Shown here piece by piece: positions 34,740 to 45,366 of a stretch of 64,000 nucleotides of DNA. Below the pieces are notes generated by a model that saw only the letters and a list, made by a program, of their open reading frames with translations, searched no databases and was not told where the DNA came from. Both the position numbers and the translations under genes were made by a program. Location of the stretch: contig CP141135.1 in NCBI GenBank assembly GCA_035236585.1, forward strand, positions 5,676,001 through 5,740,000, written 5' to 3'. Within the stretch, counting starts at the first letter, position 1, and each line of letters begins with the position of its first letter. The stretch comes from Warburgia ugandensis. Its lineage: Eukaryota; Streptophyta; Magnoliopsida; Canellales; Canellaceae.

Positions 34740-35200
34740 AAGGTCTCGCGGACCACCAATCATATATCAGGTGGTGGAGGCAAGTTTCTTCTTTTCAAAC
34801 TACGAAGAATGAACAGCTCAAGAGCCGTTTGCTTTTGCGCACGACATCTCCATTTGGCGGCATTTAAACGGAATGCGCTTTTGGAATTGCGCCAACAAAC
34901 ACTACTAACGTACGCCTTACGCGTAAGCCGCGCCATCCCGGCAACTAAGTAGACCTTCCCTTGGCGCAGCGAACTCTGCCGTCCGGTGCGTATTACGCAC
35001 TCCGGCTCATGATAGACAGAACCCGAATTATTTATCTGATTAGTAGAAGCGCTAAGAGCGTGTTGTGTGATAATTAATGGAGCCTCCAACCTTTGTTTGC
35101 CCCTTGGCCTTTCCGCATGGAATCTAGGAGGGTCGCCATAAAATGACGAAAATGCCCTTGCAGGGACAAAGCTTGATTGGCTATAAAGGGTAGTTAGCAA
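34740..35200. other. GC-rich island of uncertain origin (possible organelle DNA insertion)
   Basis: In AT-rich surroundings this ~450-base block is GC-rich with many CG dinucleotides (TTTTGCGCACGACATC, TACGCCTTACGCGTAAGCCG, GTCCGGTGCGTATTACGCAC). It keeps open frames of 77 codons on the plus strand (34719-34952) and 146 codons on the minus strand (34760-35200). I recognise no protein. The texture resembles plant mitochondrial DNA, so a nuclear copy of mitochondrial DNA is my first guess; an old horizontally acquired or GC-rich transposon piece is possible. Confidence 0.35.
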
Positions 35201-35607
35201 GAAAAGCGGTGCAGCCAGACCTTTACACAGTACAACTCATGCAGATGATGGCCTTTCTAAGGGATAAAGGCCCTATCTCCCCTAATGATAGCAAGAACAT
35301 GAAGTCATGTGAATAGTTTCTTGCATTTTTCGGGTTAGGGTAGGGGTGACCACTCTATCTGTAGCCTTTTGATGCTAAGGAAATGAGCACTTTTGGGGGA
35401 CCCATAAGTAGGGTTTCATTCATCATCCACCTCATGTGATATTTTGAACCAAGTGGATTGATCTAATGGATAGTTTGTACACCTTATTATTTAGGGAACG
35501 TGCTCATTACATTATCTGGCCCGCTGGCAGAGTTACAGACTTGCAATGGACCTAGTTATGGAGGGCAAGGACAAAATTAGGTGATCCTTTATCTCCATGC
35601 TTGTTTA

Positions 35608-36090
35608 TAGGGATGGCAAAGTGTTAGGCCAATTAGGGAAAGTTGACCCATAAAGGTCAAGTTAGGACTAGAAAATTTGTTGTTGGGTCAAGTTAGGATT
35701 AAAAATTGAGATCTTAATTCATCATAAGCTCAGGTTAAGATGAGTCAGGAAAAAAGTTAGGGGCCTCGAATATTTTTTATATACTTATATATTAACTAAA
35801 ATGCCCTTGTATATATATTTCTTCAAAACTCCAAGTATAAAGCATGCTCGATAATTAAGTGACTAAATCTTTAGACACAGAAGGTTACTTAATAATTATA
35901 ACAATCAATTTTTCAAGTCTTAAAGTCAATTGGGATGCTCAACTCTAATTGATCCTACAGGGTTAGTGTTATGGCCATTAATTTTTTAAGCTAACAATAA
36001 TAGGCTCGAAAAACTATAACATGAAGTTAGTCAGGGTCAAGATGAAAACATTAGGGTCAAAATTACAGTCGAGCAAAATTCTACTAGATC
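35608..36090 (+). mobile_element. Possible hAT-like non-autonomous element (one end only)
   Basis: Starts TAGGGATGGCAAAG, a start like hAT (Ac/Tip100) terminal repeats. It then has GGGTCAAG/AGGGTCAAG words and an AT-rich middle with AAGCATGCTC, recalling the intron element at 48640-49249, whose end reads TTTAGGGATGGCAATGGG on the opposite strand. A clear matching right end was not found. Confidence 0.3.
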
Positions 36091-36282
36091 CCTACTTATT
36101 TACTACTTAGGTCAATTGTTAGCTCTATTAACAGGTTTGGATGAAGTAATTATTGATAACCAACCGACACTACCTTGCTCCCATCTTCTTTGTCCTAGTC
36201 TTGTTAGATCAAGTTAGATTCTTATGCATGATCCTTCGAGAAAGCTCATTCTCTTGGGTCAATGTGAAACTACCTATTTTTT

Positions 36283-37060
36283 GTGTGATATTGGGGTCTT
36301 AAAGTGTCAAAGTGCCAAAAGGGTGGTGAAATTTTTATCATCAAGATAGAGGTGAAGATATAGAGAAGTTGGCAATGAATCTTGTACAAGAACTCATGAT
36401 ATAGGGGAAGTGTCTTTTAGTTTCTTGATCCCTACAATAATTTTGTAGTACTAACTACAGCTTGTGCATGTATATAAAGCCAAGTTAGAACTATGAGTAA
36501 GACAAGAGATTTGCTAAGCGGAACATTGAATGGGGACCAGAACGTTGAATAAAGAATTAACATGAAACGCTCACTCGTTTCAGGTTGTCCTTAATAAAGG
36601 TCCTCTCGGCGTCCAAGAAAATAACTCTATCCTTCAGGCAAGAACTACTAGCAGGCAAGAAAATAACCCTATTTTTTGTGTGATATTGGGGTCTTAAAGT
36701 GTCAAAGTGCCAAAAGGGTGGTGAAATTTATATCATCAAGATAGAGGTGAAGATGTAGAGAAGTTGGCAAAGAATCTCGTACAAGAACTCATGATGTACG
36801 AGAAGTGTCTTTTAGTTTCTTGATCCCTACAATAATTTTGTAGTACCAACTACAGCTTGTGCATGTATATAAAGCCAAGCTAGAACTATAACTAAGACAA
36901 GATGTTGAAAGTTTGATATTCAGTTTCTTGCAAGGATTTCTTGCAAGGAATTAACATAAAATGCTCGCTCGTTTCAGGTTGTTCTTAATAAAGTTCCTCT
37001 CATCGTCCAAGAAAATAACTCTATCCTTCGGCAATAACTATTAGCAGGCAAGAGAGATAG
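36283..37060 (+). repeat. Tandem pair of LTR-like repeats (period 385)
   Basis: Copy 1 (about 36292-36653) and copy 2 (about 36677-37046) both start TGTGTGATATTGGGGTCTTA, carry TGTATATAAAGCCAAG (TATA-like) and CGTTTCAGGTTG, and end AGCAGGCAAGA. Only 23 bases separate them, with no primer-binding site. The middle of each copy differs (TTGCTAAGCGGAAC.. versus TTGATATTCAGTTTC..). It may be a TRIM-like element collapsed to two LTRs or a plain tandem duplication of a solo LTR. Confidence 0.75.
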
Positions 37061-37737
37061 AAAATAGAAAGAATACAAAGAAAAGATAGGAAAAAGTATC
37101 ACCATCCTATTTTTTTCACACTTGTTAAATGTTGAAAAGATTATATTAGAGAGTGCCTCTACATTCTTGTAACTATGGTTTATTATTTAATATCCTAGGT
37201 GTCATCTATATGGTTGGTACTAACCATTTATCATTCTTCTTAATGTATTTTTTGTCTTAGGGAGTGCCTGTCATAGCTTGTGTAGCTCTTGTTCCTCCCA
37301 TGCATTGAGCGATCACCAATCCATGGCTAGACAGTTTGGGCATGATACATAGTAGTCTAAAAGCCTTGGCAAGCATTTTAGATTACTAACATTGCCTTGT
37401 ACTCTGATGATACAAGGAGATGATATTCTCCATGGGACCCTGATTAGCCTTCCATGATTGTGGAAGAGTACCTTTGAATGAATCATTGAAGCTCAGAATT
37501 CCCCACAAAAACATAAATTGTCTCACTTTTTGAAGAATATACTGACTCGTCTACTTGGAACTTTATACAAATGGGTTCCCTTCCATCAATTCATGGCTCC
37601 ACCTCTTAATTGCACGGCTTTTGTGCTCCTTTAGCTTGATAAGTATGCAACGCTTGGAAAATCTTATCCATTATTGTGATCCCAATCCTTTATTTGGTGT
37701 CCTTTACAGAAGGAGAGGTAGAGATCTAGTTGAGTGG

Positions 37738-37893
37738 CTCCTACCTATGCAGGGTTCAGGAAAAGGGTGGACCACTCTATAGTACATGGCTTTACCTTAC
37801 ATTTTTGTAAATGGCTGTTTGCTGCTTTGAACCCATGACCTCAAGGTCATATGACAACGACTTTACCATTACGCCAAAGCTCCCCTTCACGAG
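37738..37893 (-). mobile_element. Au-type SINE, nearly full, minus strand
   Basis: Minus strand: AGGGGAGCTTTGGCGTAATGG head, GACCTTGAGGTCATGGGTTC, AAATGTAAGGTAAAGCCATG, TACTATAGAGTGGTCCACCC and a CCTGAACCCTGCATAGG tail. Confidence 0.8.
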
Positions 37894-38398
37894 GGAATCA
37901 ACATAAATGTACACCACAACAGAAGGACAACCCATCTTTGTCGGTAAGTACAACAAAAATCAATCACATAGCTTTCCTTGGTGGAACTGAGCGAGGTTAG
38001 ACGAATTATGCTATTTTATCTATGTTTGAGAATAATTTTACACACAAACACAAAAACGATGAAAATAGCAGGGAGAAAAGTCACCAAACTTGCGTTTCAC
38101 CTGTTGTGGCTGTTTGGAATTGAAATAAGAATCACCAATTGAGTTGTTCAAGAATAATGGATTTCAGAACACTTTTCTGCTCTCAAGTCACCTTAGCAAT
38201 TAGGTTACAGTTTTGCATTCTAATATCCACTGTGTAATGTTAGAGGCCATGTAAAAGCCTTCTTCTCTTGGATTTGGAAGAAAAGTTCCATTTCTGTAAT
38301 TCGGTTTAAGTGTGTTTGATCTTCCCGTTAAATTCTTTCTGATGGCGTGAATCTTTCACAGCTGCTTTTCATGTTATGGAAACTGTTTGTTTAACCAC

Positions 38399-38399
<1 letters not shown>

Positions 38400-38426
<27 letters not shown>
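38400..38426. repeat. (GA)n microsatellite
   Basis: About 13 uninterrupted AG dinucleotides. Confidence 0.92.
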
Positions 38427-38429
<3 letters not shown>

Positions 38430-39621
38430 TACACTTTTATAACTTAAAAGAAGGAAACTATAAGCTTTGGATTCTTTGAATGTTGGTGGAGTTTGCTTGT
38501 TGTCTCTGAATGTTGTTCTAACAATCTACTCTTCTCCCATGGTTAGGATGAGGCATCTCTCCTACAAGTAGGTTACAGGTTCGAAGTAGTACATTGCATT
38601 CTTTCAGGGAATATAGGACTTGCAAGTTGAGGATGTTTTTGGGAAGGGTTTACATTGAAGGGGTGCATCCTGAAGATAGTTACTAAAACGGTGTAAATAT
38701 AAAGACCCAGTTCAAAAAATATATAATATTCTTTTACGTGCCTTTTCTTCTCCAAGGGCCAAATATTTTGCCTTTATTTGTTGCTAAAATTTCAAGCTTT
38801 TTCAGTTCTTCACCACCTTGGATGAAGCATAGACCACCTCCTTTTAGGGACAAGCTTTAGGTAGATAGATATCTCAGCTTTGATCCTTTCATCCCCTATT
38901 CAACTTACATTAAAAGAGGAGAGGAGGGTGGCCACCAAGGCTGGAAGTGTCTAATCTCTTTTTTATTTCATGATCTATGCATTTGTATGTTTTGCAGCAC
39001 ATCTTCTTCTTGGAATGGGTGCCATAGAAAAATAAAGGTATGGCTGATACGTTAACTGGTTGCTTTTAGCCTATGTTCCTTCATGTTGAAAATCATAACC
39101 ATTCAACTTTTAGAAGACTTTCCAAATGCAATAAGAAAAAAAATGTGATTGGCTCATCCATCTGCATTTGAATCTGTTCTCATTGGTTTTCATGTTGAAA
39201 ATCTGTTCTCATTGGTTTTCATTTGTTTCTTCTATAGAAGCTTGTCATTTGGTTCTCCCCTACCGAAACCCCACATTCAGTCGACAACCCACAGGAATAT
39301 TGAACAACAGCTTTGTTGCTGCTGAATTCTCCTTGGGAACTTCCAACAGTCAAAGGGAACAGAGCTAGTAGAAAATGTAAAAAAGAGTGGCCTCTTCGAA
39401 TTCATGTTGGCAAAATGCTGTAAGGAATCTCTTTGCCTGTTTCTCCAAGATTATTGGGTACAAAGAGAACCAATATAGACTTGTTTAGCATCTTAGTGAT
39501 TGTTTCCAGGACAGTGGAAGACCCCCTTTCCCTTCTTGTAATATGGGGACTCCTATGATGAAATGCCTCAGTAATTTGGATAATTTTGCTCATAAAGTTT
39601 ACTTGCAATTCTTCCTTGAAA

Positions 39622-39828
39622 CCAACTCCATTTGAAGGGGAGCCTTGGCGCAACGGTAAAAGTTGTCGTCGTGTGACCTTAAGGTCACGGGTTCAAGGCA
39701 TGGAAACAGCCCATTGCAAAATGCAAGGTAAGCCTGTGTACTTTAGGCCCTTGTGGTCCAACCCTTCCCTGGACCCTGCATAGGCGGGAGCTTCGTGCAT
39801 TGGGGCTGCCTTTAGCCAACTCCATTTG
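39622..39828 (+). mobile_element. Au-type SINE, full length, 13-bp target duplication
   Basis: CCAACTCCATTTG flanks the element on both sides (39622-39634 and 39816-39828). The body is close to the Au consensus as I know it: AGGGGAGCCTTGGCGCAACG, GACCTTAAGGTCACGGGTTC, GGACCCTGCATAGGCGGGAG, GGGGCTGCCTTTA. Confidence 0.95.
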
Positions 39829-41118
39829 CCATCAGCTACAGTTGCTAACCATTTTCCCATGTACACTATAAATATGTAAACTGGGCTTTGCCATATACAT
39901 GATTGAACTTCTTAAATCCTTAACTGAGTATGAAATATTTATTCTTTTAGATCACCTAAATAAACGTTTCTTTCCCAACTACTAAACAGTATATTTTGAT
40001 CCGCCCTCTGCAGGACTGAAGCTTTCCAGCCTGAAATAGAGAGTGGTCAACGAATTGAGGAGATCGAGTCAAGATGTGAGGGACAAGTTAGAAAACATTG
40101 GTCCCCTAATTTTTGCATGATGAAGATGATCAACTGTTTAAATCTGTAAATAATAATAATAATAATTGAGAAAGGGGTGGTCTGGACTCCTTCCATGCTT
40201 TATCGTGAACTCTTGCCAGGACTTATTTCAGAAAAAGAACTATGTTTGAGCTTCCCATAGCCTCTGGTGATGTAGAAAATTGAGCTTAACCGATTTTCCA
40301 CAAAGTGGAGTTTAAATCTTCTGAGTCCTCTAGCGGTCAGTTATCCTGTCTTCATAAAATCTAAATGCGTTATTAGTATGTATTCTATTGGCAGGTTGCA
40401 GACTCTGACAATTTACTCAAACCTATCAACTGGTTACACTTTGTAATATATGTATCAGTTAGAAGTTATGAGTTTTTTAATTTCAATTATTTGCTCATGG
40501 CAATACTTGTTACACTTTTGTGCTGTTGGGGTGAATTAGGCTGCTGCTGGTAAATGCTTGCATACTGGGGAATGTTTGCTTCCATTTTTATGCTTCATCA
40601 CTGATATTAGATGGCCTGGTGGACGTTTGCTTTTGTTTCTGTGCTGTCGGTGGTTGCAGTTAAATGGACTGGTTGACTGATAACTGTGTTTTGGCAAATG
40701 ACAGTTTAGTATGGAGGTGTTAAATGTCATTTCGTGCTGCTTAGCCAGGCTTGTAGCCAATTTCTTCCATTCTTCAGTTCGTTTATTTCATACTGGTGAG
40801 GAAATTTGATGAATGTGACAACGACTTTCCGCTTCCCTGGATGTGAGACTAAACTTGTAAGGCTGGCACTGATGCTACTGGATTTGCACAGCTGATGTGT
40901 ACCTGAACAATCCCGAGCTTGTTTCAGTGTCTTGCTCTATCTAGTAGATGCTTGCAGAGTCTGCAGATGCCTTTGCATTGCTGCATTGTCCCTTGCACAT
41001 GCCTTATGGATGTCTCCTTTTCAACCTCCAATTCAAGATATGGCTGCTAATGAACCGCTTGGTTTTCATTGTCTCAAATATGGGCTAAGCTTGTTTTTCA
41101 GCATTTTATGGAAGTATG
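39829..41118. other. Intergenic DNA, no gene seen
   Basis: No convincing exon chain. A pyrimidine tract plus CTGCAG at about 40010, then a short frame, could be the tail of a non-coding transcript. The stretch at 40540-40780 has repeated GTTTGCTT/TGCTG words. An (AAT)n run of about five units is at 40150-40165. Confidence 0.4.
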
Positions 41119-41647
41119 AACCTTGTCACGGACTTGCATTGCAAAGCCGGTGACTAAGGCCTACAGCCTTTAAGGAAGGCTTACTTAGAATGTGGATATG
41201 ACCTTTAAGGACTTAGGCCCGTCAGTGAAGATCTATGGAATAAGGCCCGATTCTAGAAGGCCCAATTTCTAAAGAGTTCCTTGTAAATATCTTGGATTTT
41301 CTGTTAGTAAAATAATCTAGAAAGGGTAGGAGGGTTCTAGAATATAATTTAGACTATTTATATATTGACACATGTAATAATCACAACCATCTATTGAGGA
41401 GGTGGATGGAGGAAAGCAAGTATATATAGGGGTTAACTCCTCATTTGTAATCATTACAGTTTTGGTTAAACTCAATATAGTAGGAGAATTTCCTTTCTGA
41501 GTTCCTCTCGTTACATTAATGGGTGAGTAAGTGTAGCCTTAACAAGTGAGAGTGAGAGGTTGAAGGCTGACTTGTGCCAAACAAGGGAGTTGTGCACGAG
41601 TGCTGCACGAGTTTAGCCAAGGTGAAACTGTGATCCCGTGACAACCT
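41119..41647 (+). mobile_element. Solo LTR of family A, intact copy
   Basis: LTR at 41124-41643 (520 bases), starting TGTCACGGACTTGC and ending ATCCCGTGACA. AACCT precedes it (41119-41123) and recurs at 41643-41647, overlapping the last base of the LTR, so the duplication is 4 or 5 bases. TATA-like GTATATATAGG is at about 41419-41429. It is the sister of the copy split by the Gypsy-like element at 6313/15704. Confidence 0.9.
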
Positions 41648-44600
41648 GCTGCTTTCTTGGACCCTAGACCAGAGGATGAAGAAGTCAAGAAAACTTGTTT
41701 TCATGGGCTGACAAAGCTCACAAATGTTTACCATAATTGGATTCTGGTTCAAAGCCTCCTTCAATGCCATTCCACAGAAGAAAAAGTATTTTAATTCAAC
41801 AGTCTTAAATTATCGTTTGGTTTATTAGATATTAAGCCGATTACTGGTAGAGTGGACATTGTTTTGGAGAAGTATGAACTTGCAGACACCAGTTGCCGTC
41901 TCTTGCTCCAATGGGCATGGCTGCAGCCACCAATGAATCTCTCTCCTACATGGATAGGATGTTGTCCAACAGATAAGAATCGTTTATAAATGATTTTTTC
42001 TTTTAATTACGACCATGTATAAGAGTGCGTACGAGATATCTACTCAAACAAGGTTACTCAAGCTTTTATACTTTTTTTTCTTTTTTTTTTTTTCTTTTAT
42101 GGAGTTTGGTGCAATGGTAGAGTTATTCTCGATTGATTTTGAGGGCACATATTTAAGATATATAAATAGTCTTTTATAAAAAATAAGATAAGACTGTATA
42201 TTATTAACCCTTGTGATTTGTTATTTTGAGAAACCCTACGTCTGTAGGAGCTTTGTGCACCTGGCTATCCTTTTTATTTTCAACAACGTGGACAATGTGA
42301 TGTTTACGTGTCATGGATCTGTGTTTGCTCACCTTAAAGTAGTTATGACTTATCTGGGAGTGAACAGGATAGCCATTTGACTGGCTTTCCATCTCATTCA
42401 ATGGAAGACTAACTACGTGGCTCACCCTAATTAGTCGCAGGTAGTGGTGGGGCCTACAATTATATCCTTAGGATGCCGAAAGTTAGTGTTTCTTTCTCCT
42501 ATTGATAAGTTAAGCACTTTTGAGAAAGCGAAATGGCCACGTGGACATAACATTGGCTGATGAAAGGAATCGTGTCCGTCAAAGTGGGTCCCTCTTGGAG
42601 TATTTATAGCGCGAAAGACGGGAGAGGACGATCTTAGCAGGCTAATTGAGAGACTTTTGCTATCATTAGTGGGGTTTGCTAACCTTTTTCCCTTGTTTAA
42701 TCTTCAATTTCCCCGTAACAGGCTAGATGCTTCCATTACATATCTAATAGAAAGTGATCGTGGGGTCATTGGCTATCCACCACTGGGACCCATCACCATG
42801 TACTAACCCAATAAATCAAGGTACAAATGTCCCAGTGGGATTGCTTGGCAGGGTTAGGAGAATATGAGGTAAGCTTTTCCGTGGCCTGTCCTATCAAGGA
42901 ATCCAAACTCTAATCCCTGTTTTGAGACACGTAATCATGGAAAAAAAAAATGTGAATTAAATACCAGCATTTTATGAAGAAAATACAAAGAAGATCAAGT
43001 TAGGAGCTCGTGTTAAGGTAGGATCTTAACTAGACACCTGGGTCCCACTGGAATGCATGTTTAACGTTGACGGTGATAATTTGGTGAACCCATGAGGCTG
43101 GTAATATATATGAATCTGGATTATGGGCCCCATCTGCCACCATGTAAGATCAACTACCAACAATGGTCAAATTTAACTTCTCTTCCCTGGTGGACTAGAC
43201 TTGTGGTGGCCTCACCAATTCATCCATTTTTCCTTTTCTTTTTTTCTTTTTTGCATATATGGCTATATGTTCAGCTAGGAAGGATAATTAAATTTTAATT
43301 TTTCCTTTCTTTGACAAAGCTTTTCTGCATTTTAGAATATTTTACCATAAAATACATTGAAATGAAAGCATTCCTTTCTTAAATTTGTCTGCCCTGCAAA
43401 ACAATTAGCAGGTCTATACAATTTCACATTTTAATTAATGCTATAAAGAAGTTTACATTTATAAAGTACTTATAATTAAATTTTACATATTTATATAAGA
43501 TTTTAAAGGATGCAGGAGGGCAGGCAGGCAACATAAGTTTTCCCGTTATTGTAATTTAATTATTTGGGAAAAAATAGGTCCCATAACATGACATTCGTTG
43601 TTACCAACTTTGAGCATAGCCATCTGTGACGGGTCCCGCTAATGCATTGCACATCACGATGTTTGGCTTGATGGGCATGAAAGTAGGACCATTGAATTTT
43701 TCAACTTAAGAAACTATTTGGTAGGAGTATTCAAAGGGCATGAAAGTTTCCTGCGCTGAAGAAGATGAATGGATCAGATCATCTAAAAGTGGGAGCTATC
43801 TAGGTTATGTTAGATCCAAGGGTTAACCTAATTGGATGGAGAAGATTCTCAAAATACAATGAATGTGTCCCACAACGATTCAAATTGCCAACCTCATCTA
43901 GACAATGCAAGCACAGACAACTTATGAGATGTCTTAACAGGGGCTCCCAATCAAGACGGATTATTCACTATCTAAACTGATTTGACCTAAACGGACATGA
44001 TATGGAATGGAAAATCCTATTCGTGGAAGGTTATGGAATTGAAGTATCTATATTTTTTTAATAGTTATGGAACTAATGAAGACTATTATCCATGGATTAT
44101 ATGCAATAATATATATAAGCGGTAATTTTAGCAAGGAGTTGCAGTTGGAAAGTGCAGGTGATATTTGATTGACTGGGAAAAAAATTCTAACTATCATTTT
44201 CTCTAACTTTTTCTATTATTTACTTTTTTCAGTAAATAAAATGTTACCTGCTGCTTGCACCTATAGAAAATAATTGAAATTAACATCCTATATATGTATA
44301 TATATATGGACTAAATACCCTAAAATATTTATTGAATTATTATATTATTAAGAGGGGCACATTAGTCAACTTATATATCAAGTATTTAGTACACAGAAAA
44401 AATGTAAAATTCTACTTTAATAAGAATTCAGGATTTACTTCATTTACACCTTATATAAAAAAAATTCCTACTACTTTCCTTTCTCAAATTTTCAAATCTA
44501 CAAAGTATAGCATTTTATTGTTAAAATCAAGTGAATTTTGGTTTAGCTTATCAATTTTGGAAAAACTAATCCAATATCATCCATAAGGTGGTAGCTTCAT

Positions 44601-44980
44601 CTTGATTATGCGAAAAAGAATATGGATTATTGTTGTCTTCTCTTCTTCCTTTTTTTTTTTCCTCCTTTTTCATTATGAATGCTATATTATGATATTCATT
44701 AATAAATTAGTGCTAAAAATATTTACTCATATATGTTTTGATTAATAGATGTATTTTTAAGTTAACCATTGAAAATATTAATTTGCAAAATACAAAATAA
44801 AACTGTGTACTATTGAGCTGCCTTAATTATTATGAATCTCTGGTTATACAAAAGAATTAATGAAGCAAGTGGCATGGATAGTCTATCCTTGACAATAATA
44901 AACCAATTGTAAATTATCTTGGAATTGTTGTAACATAATAATCCTAGAACCAGTAAATTTATATGTAATCTCCTAGATCT
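41648..44980. other. AT-rich intergenic DNA
   Basis: No gene recognised. A T-run precedes a degraded Au SINE (42099-42272). At 42538-42608 a G-box (CCACGTGG) is followed 57 bases later by TATTTATAGCGCG, like a small promoter with no clear gene after it. 43250-44800 is extremely AT-rich, with TATATA runs near 44290-44310. Confidence 0.45.
42099..42272 (+). mobile_element. Au-type SINE, AT-mutated full copy
   Basis: The head TGGAGTTTGGTGCAATGG, TTGATTTTGAGGGCACATAT, GACTGTATATTATTAACCC and GTAGGAGCTTTGTGCACC..GCTATCCTTTTT follow the Au plan. Many C-to-T type changes suggest an old, methylated copy. Confidence 0.75.
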
Positions 44981-44988
44981 GCAGGAGC

Positions 44989-45195
44989 CACGTGTTTGGT
45001 GGCCCACGTGGGCGGTCAACGTCCAAAGATCTTCTTTAAAGGATTTTTGCGTGACTCGTATTCTCTTTACTTCCTTTCTCCATCAAGTATCCGTTTGTCG
45101 TTACAAGCCCAGTCATCAAAGCCCTTTTACGTCATTTTAATCCACAGTCTCATCTTCCGCCACGTGGCTCACCATCCTCTTTCCTTCTTATAAAA
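44989..45195 (+). promoter_or_regulatory. Promoter of the tomosyn-like gene: three G-boxes, a TGACGT site and a TATA box
   Basis: CACGTG occurs at 44989-44994, 45005-45010 and 45161-45166; ACGTCA (reverse TGACGT) is at 45129-45134; TATAAAA is at 45189-45195. Transcription would start near 45222, giving a ~145-base leader. Three G-boxes in 180 bases point to bZIP/bHLH control (ABA, light or stress), which is inference. Confidence 0.6.
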
Positions 45196-45366
45196 CCGAA
45201 ACCAACTGCTGTCCCTCTCTACTCTCACTTCTCCAGGGCGGTTTTCTCAAGGCCCAAGCCTTTACAACTCCAAATAAAAATCCAGAAAGAATTTCTCAAA
45301 CTCCATAGATCTTCTCGATCCCGACGATAACCAAACGACGCATCAGAGAACGGTCTTCGATTCATC

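Larger units (their letters stand above)
37061..39600. other. Intergenic DNA, no gene seen
   Basis: No supported coding frame. It holds an Au SINE on the minus strand (37738-37893), a (GA)n run at 38400-38426, and a 27-base tandem repeat (AATCTGTTCTCATTGGTTTT..) at 39170-39223. Confidence 0.5.
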
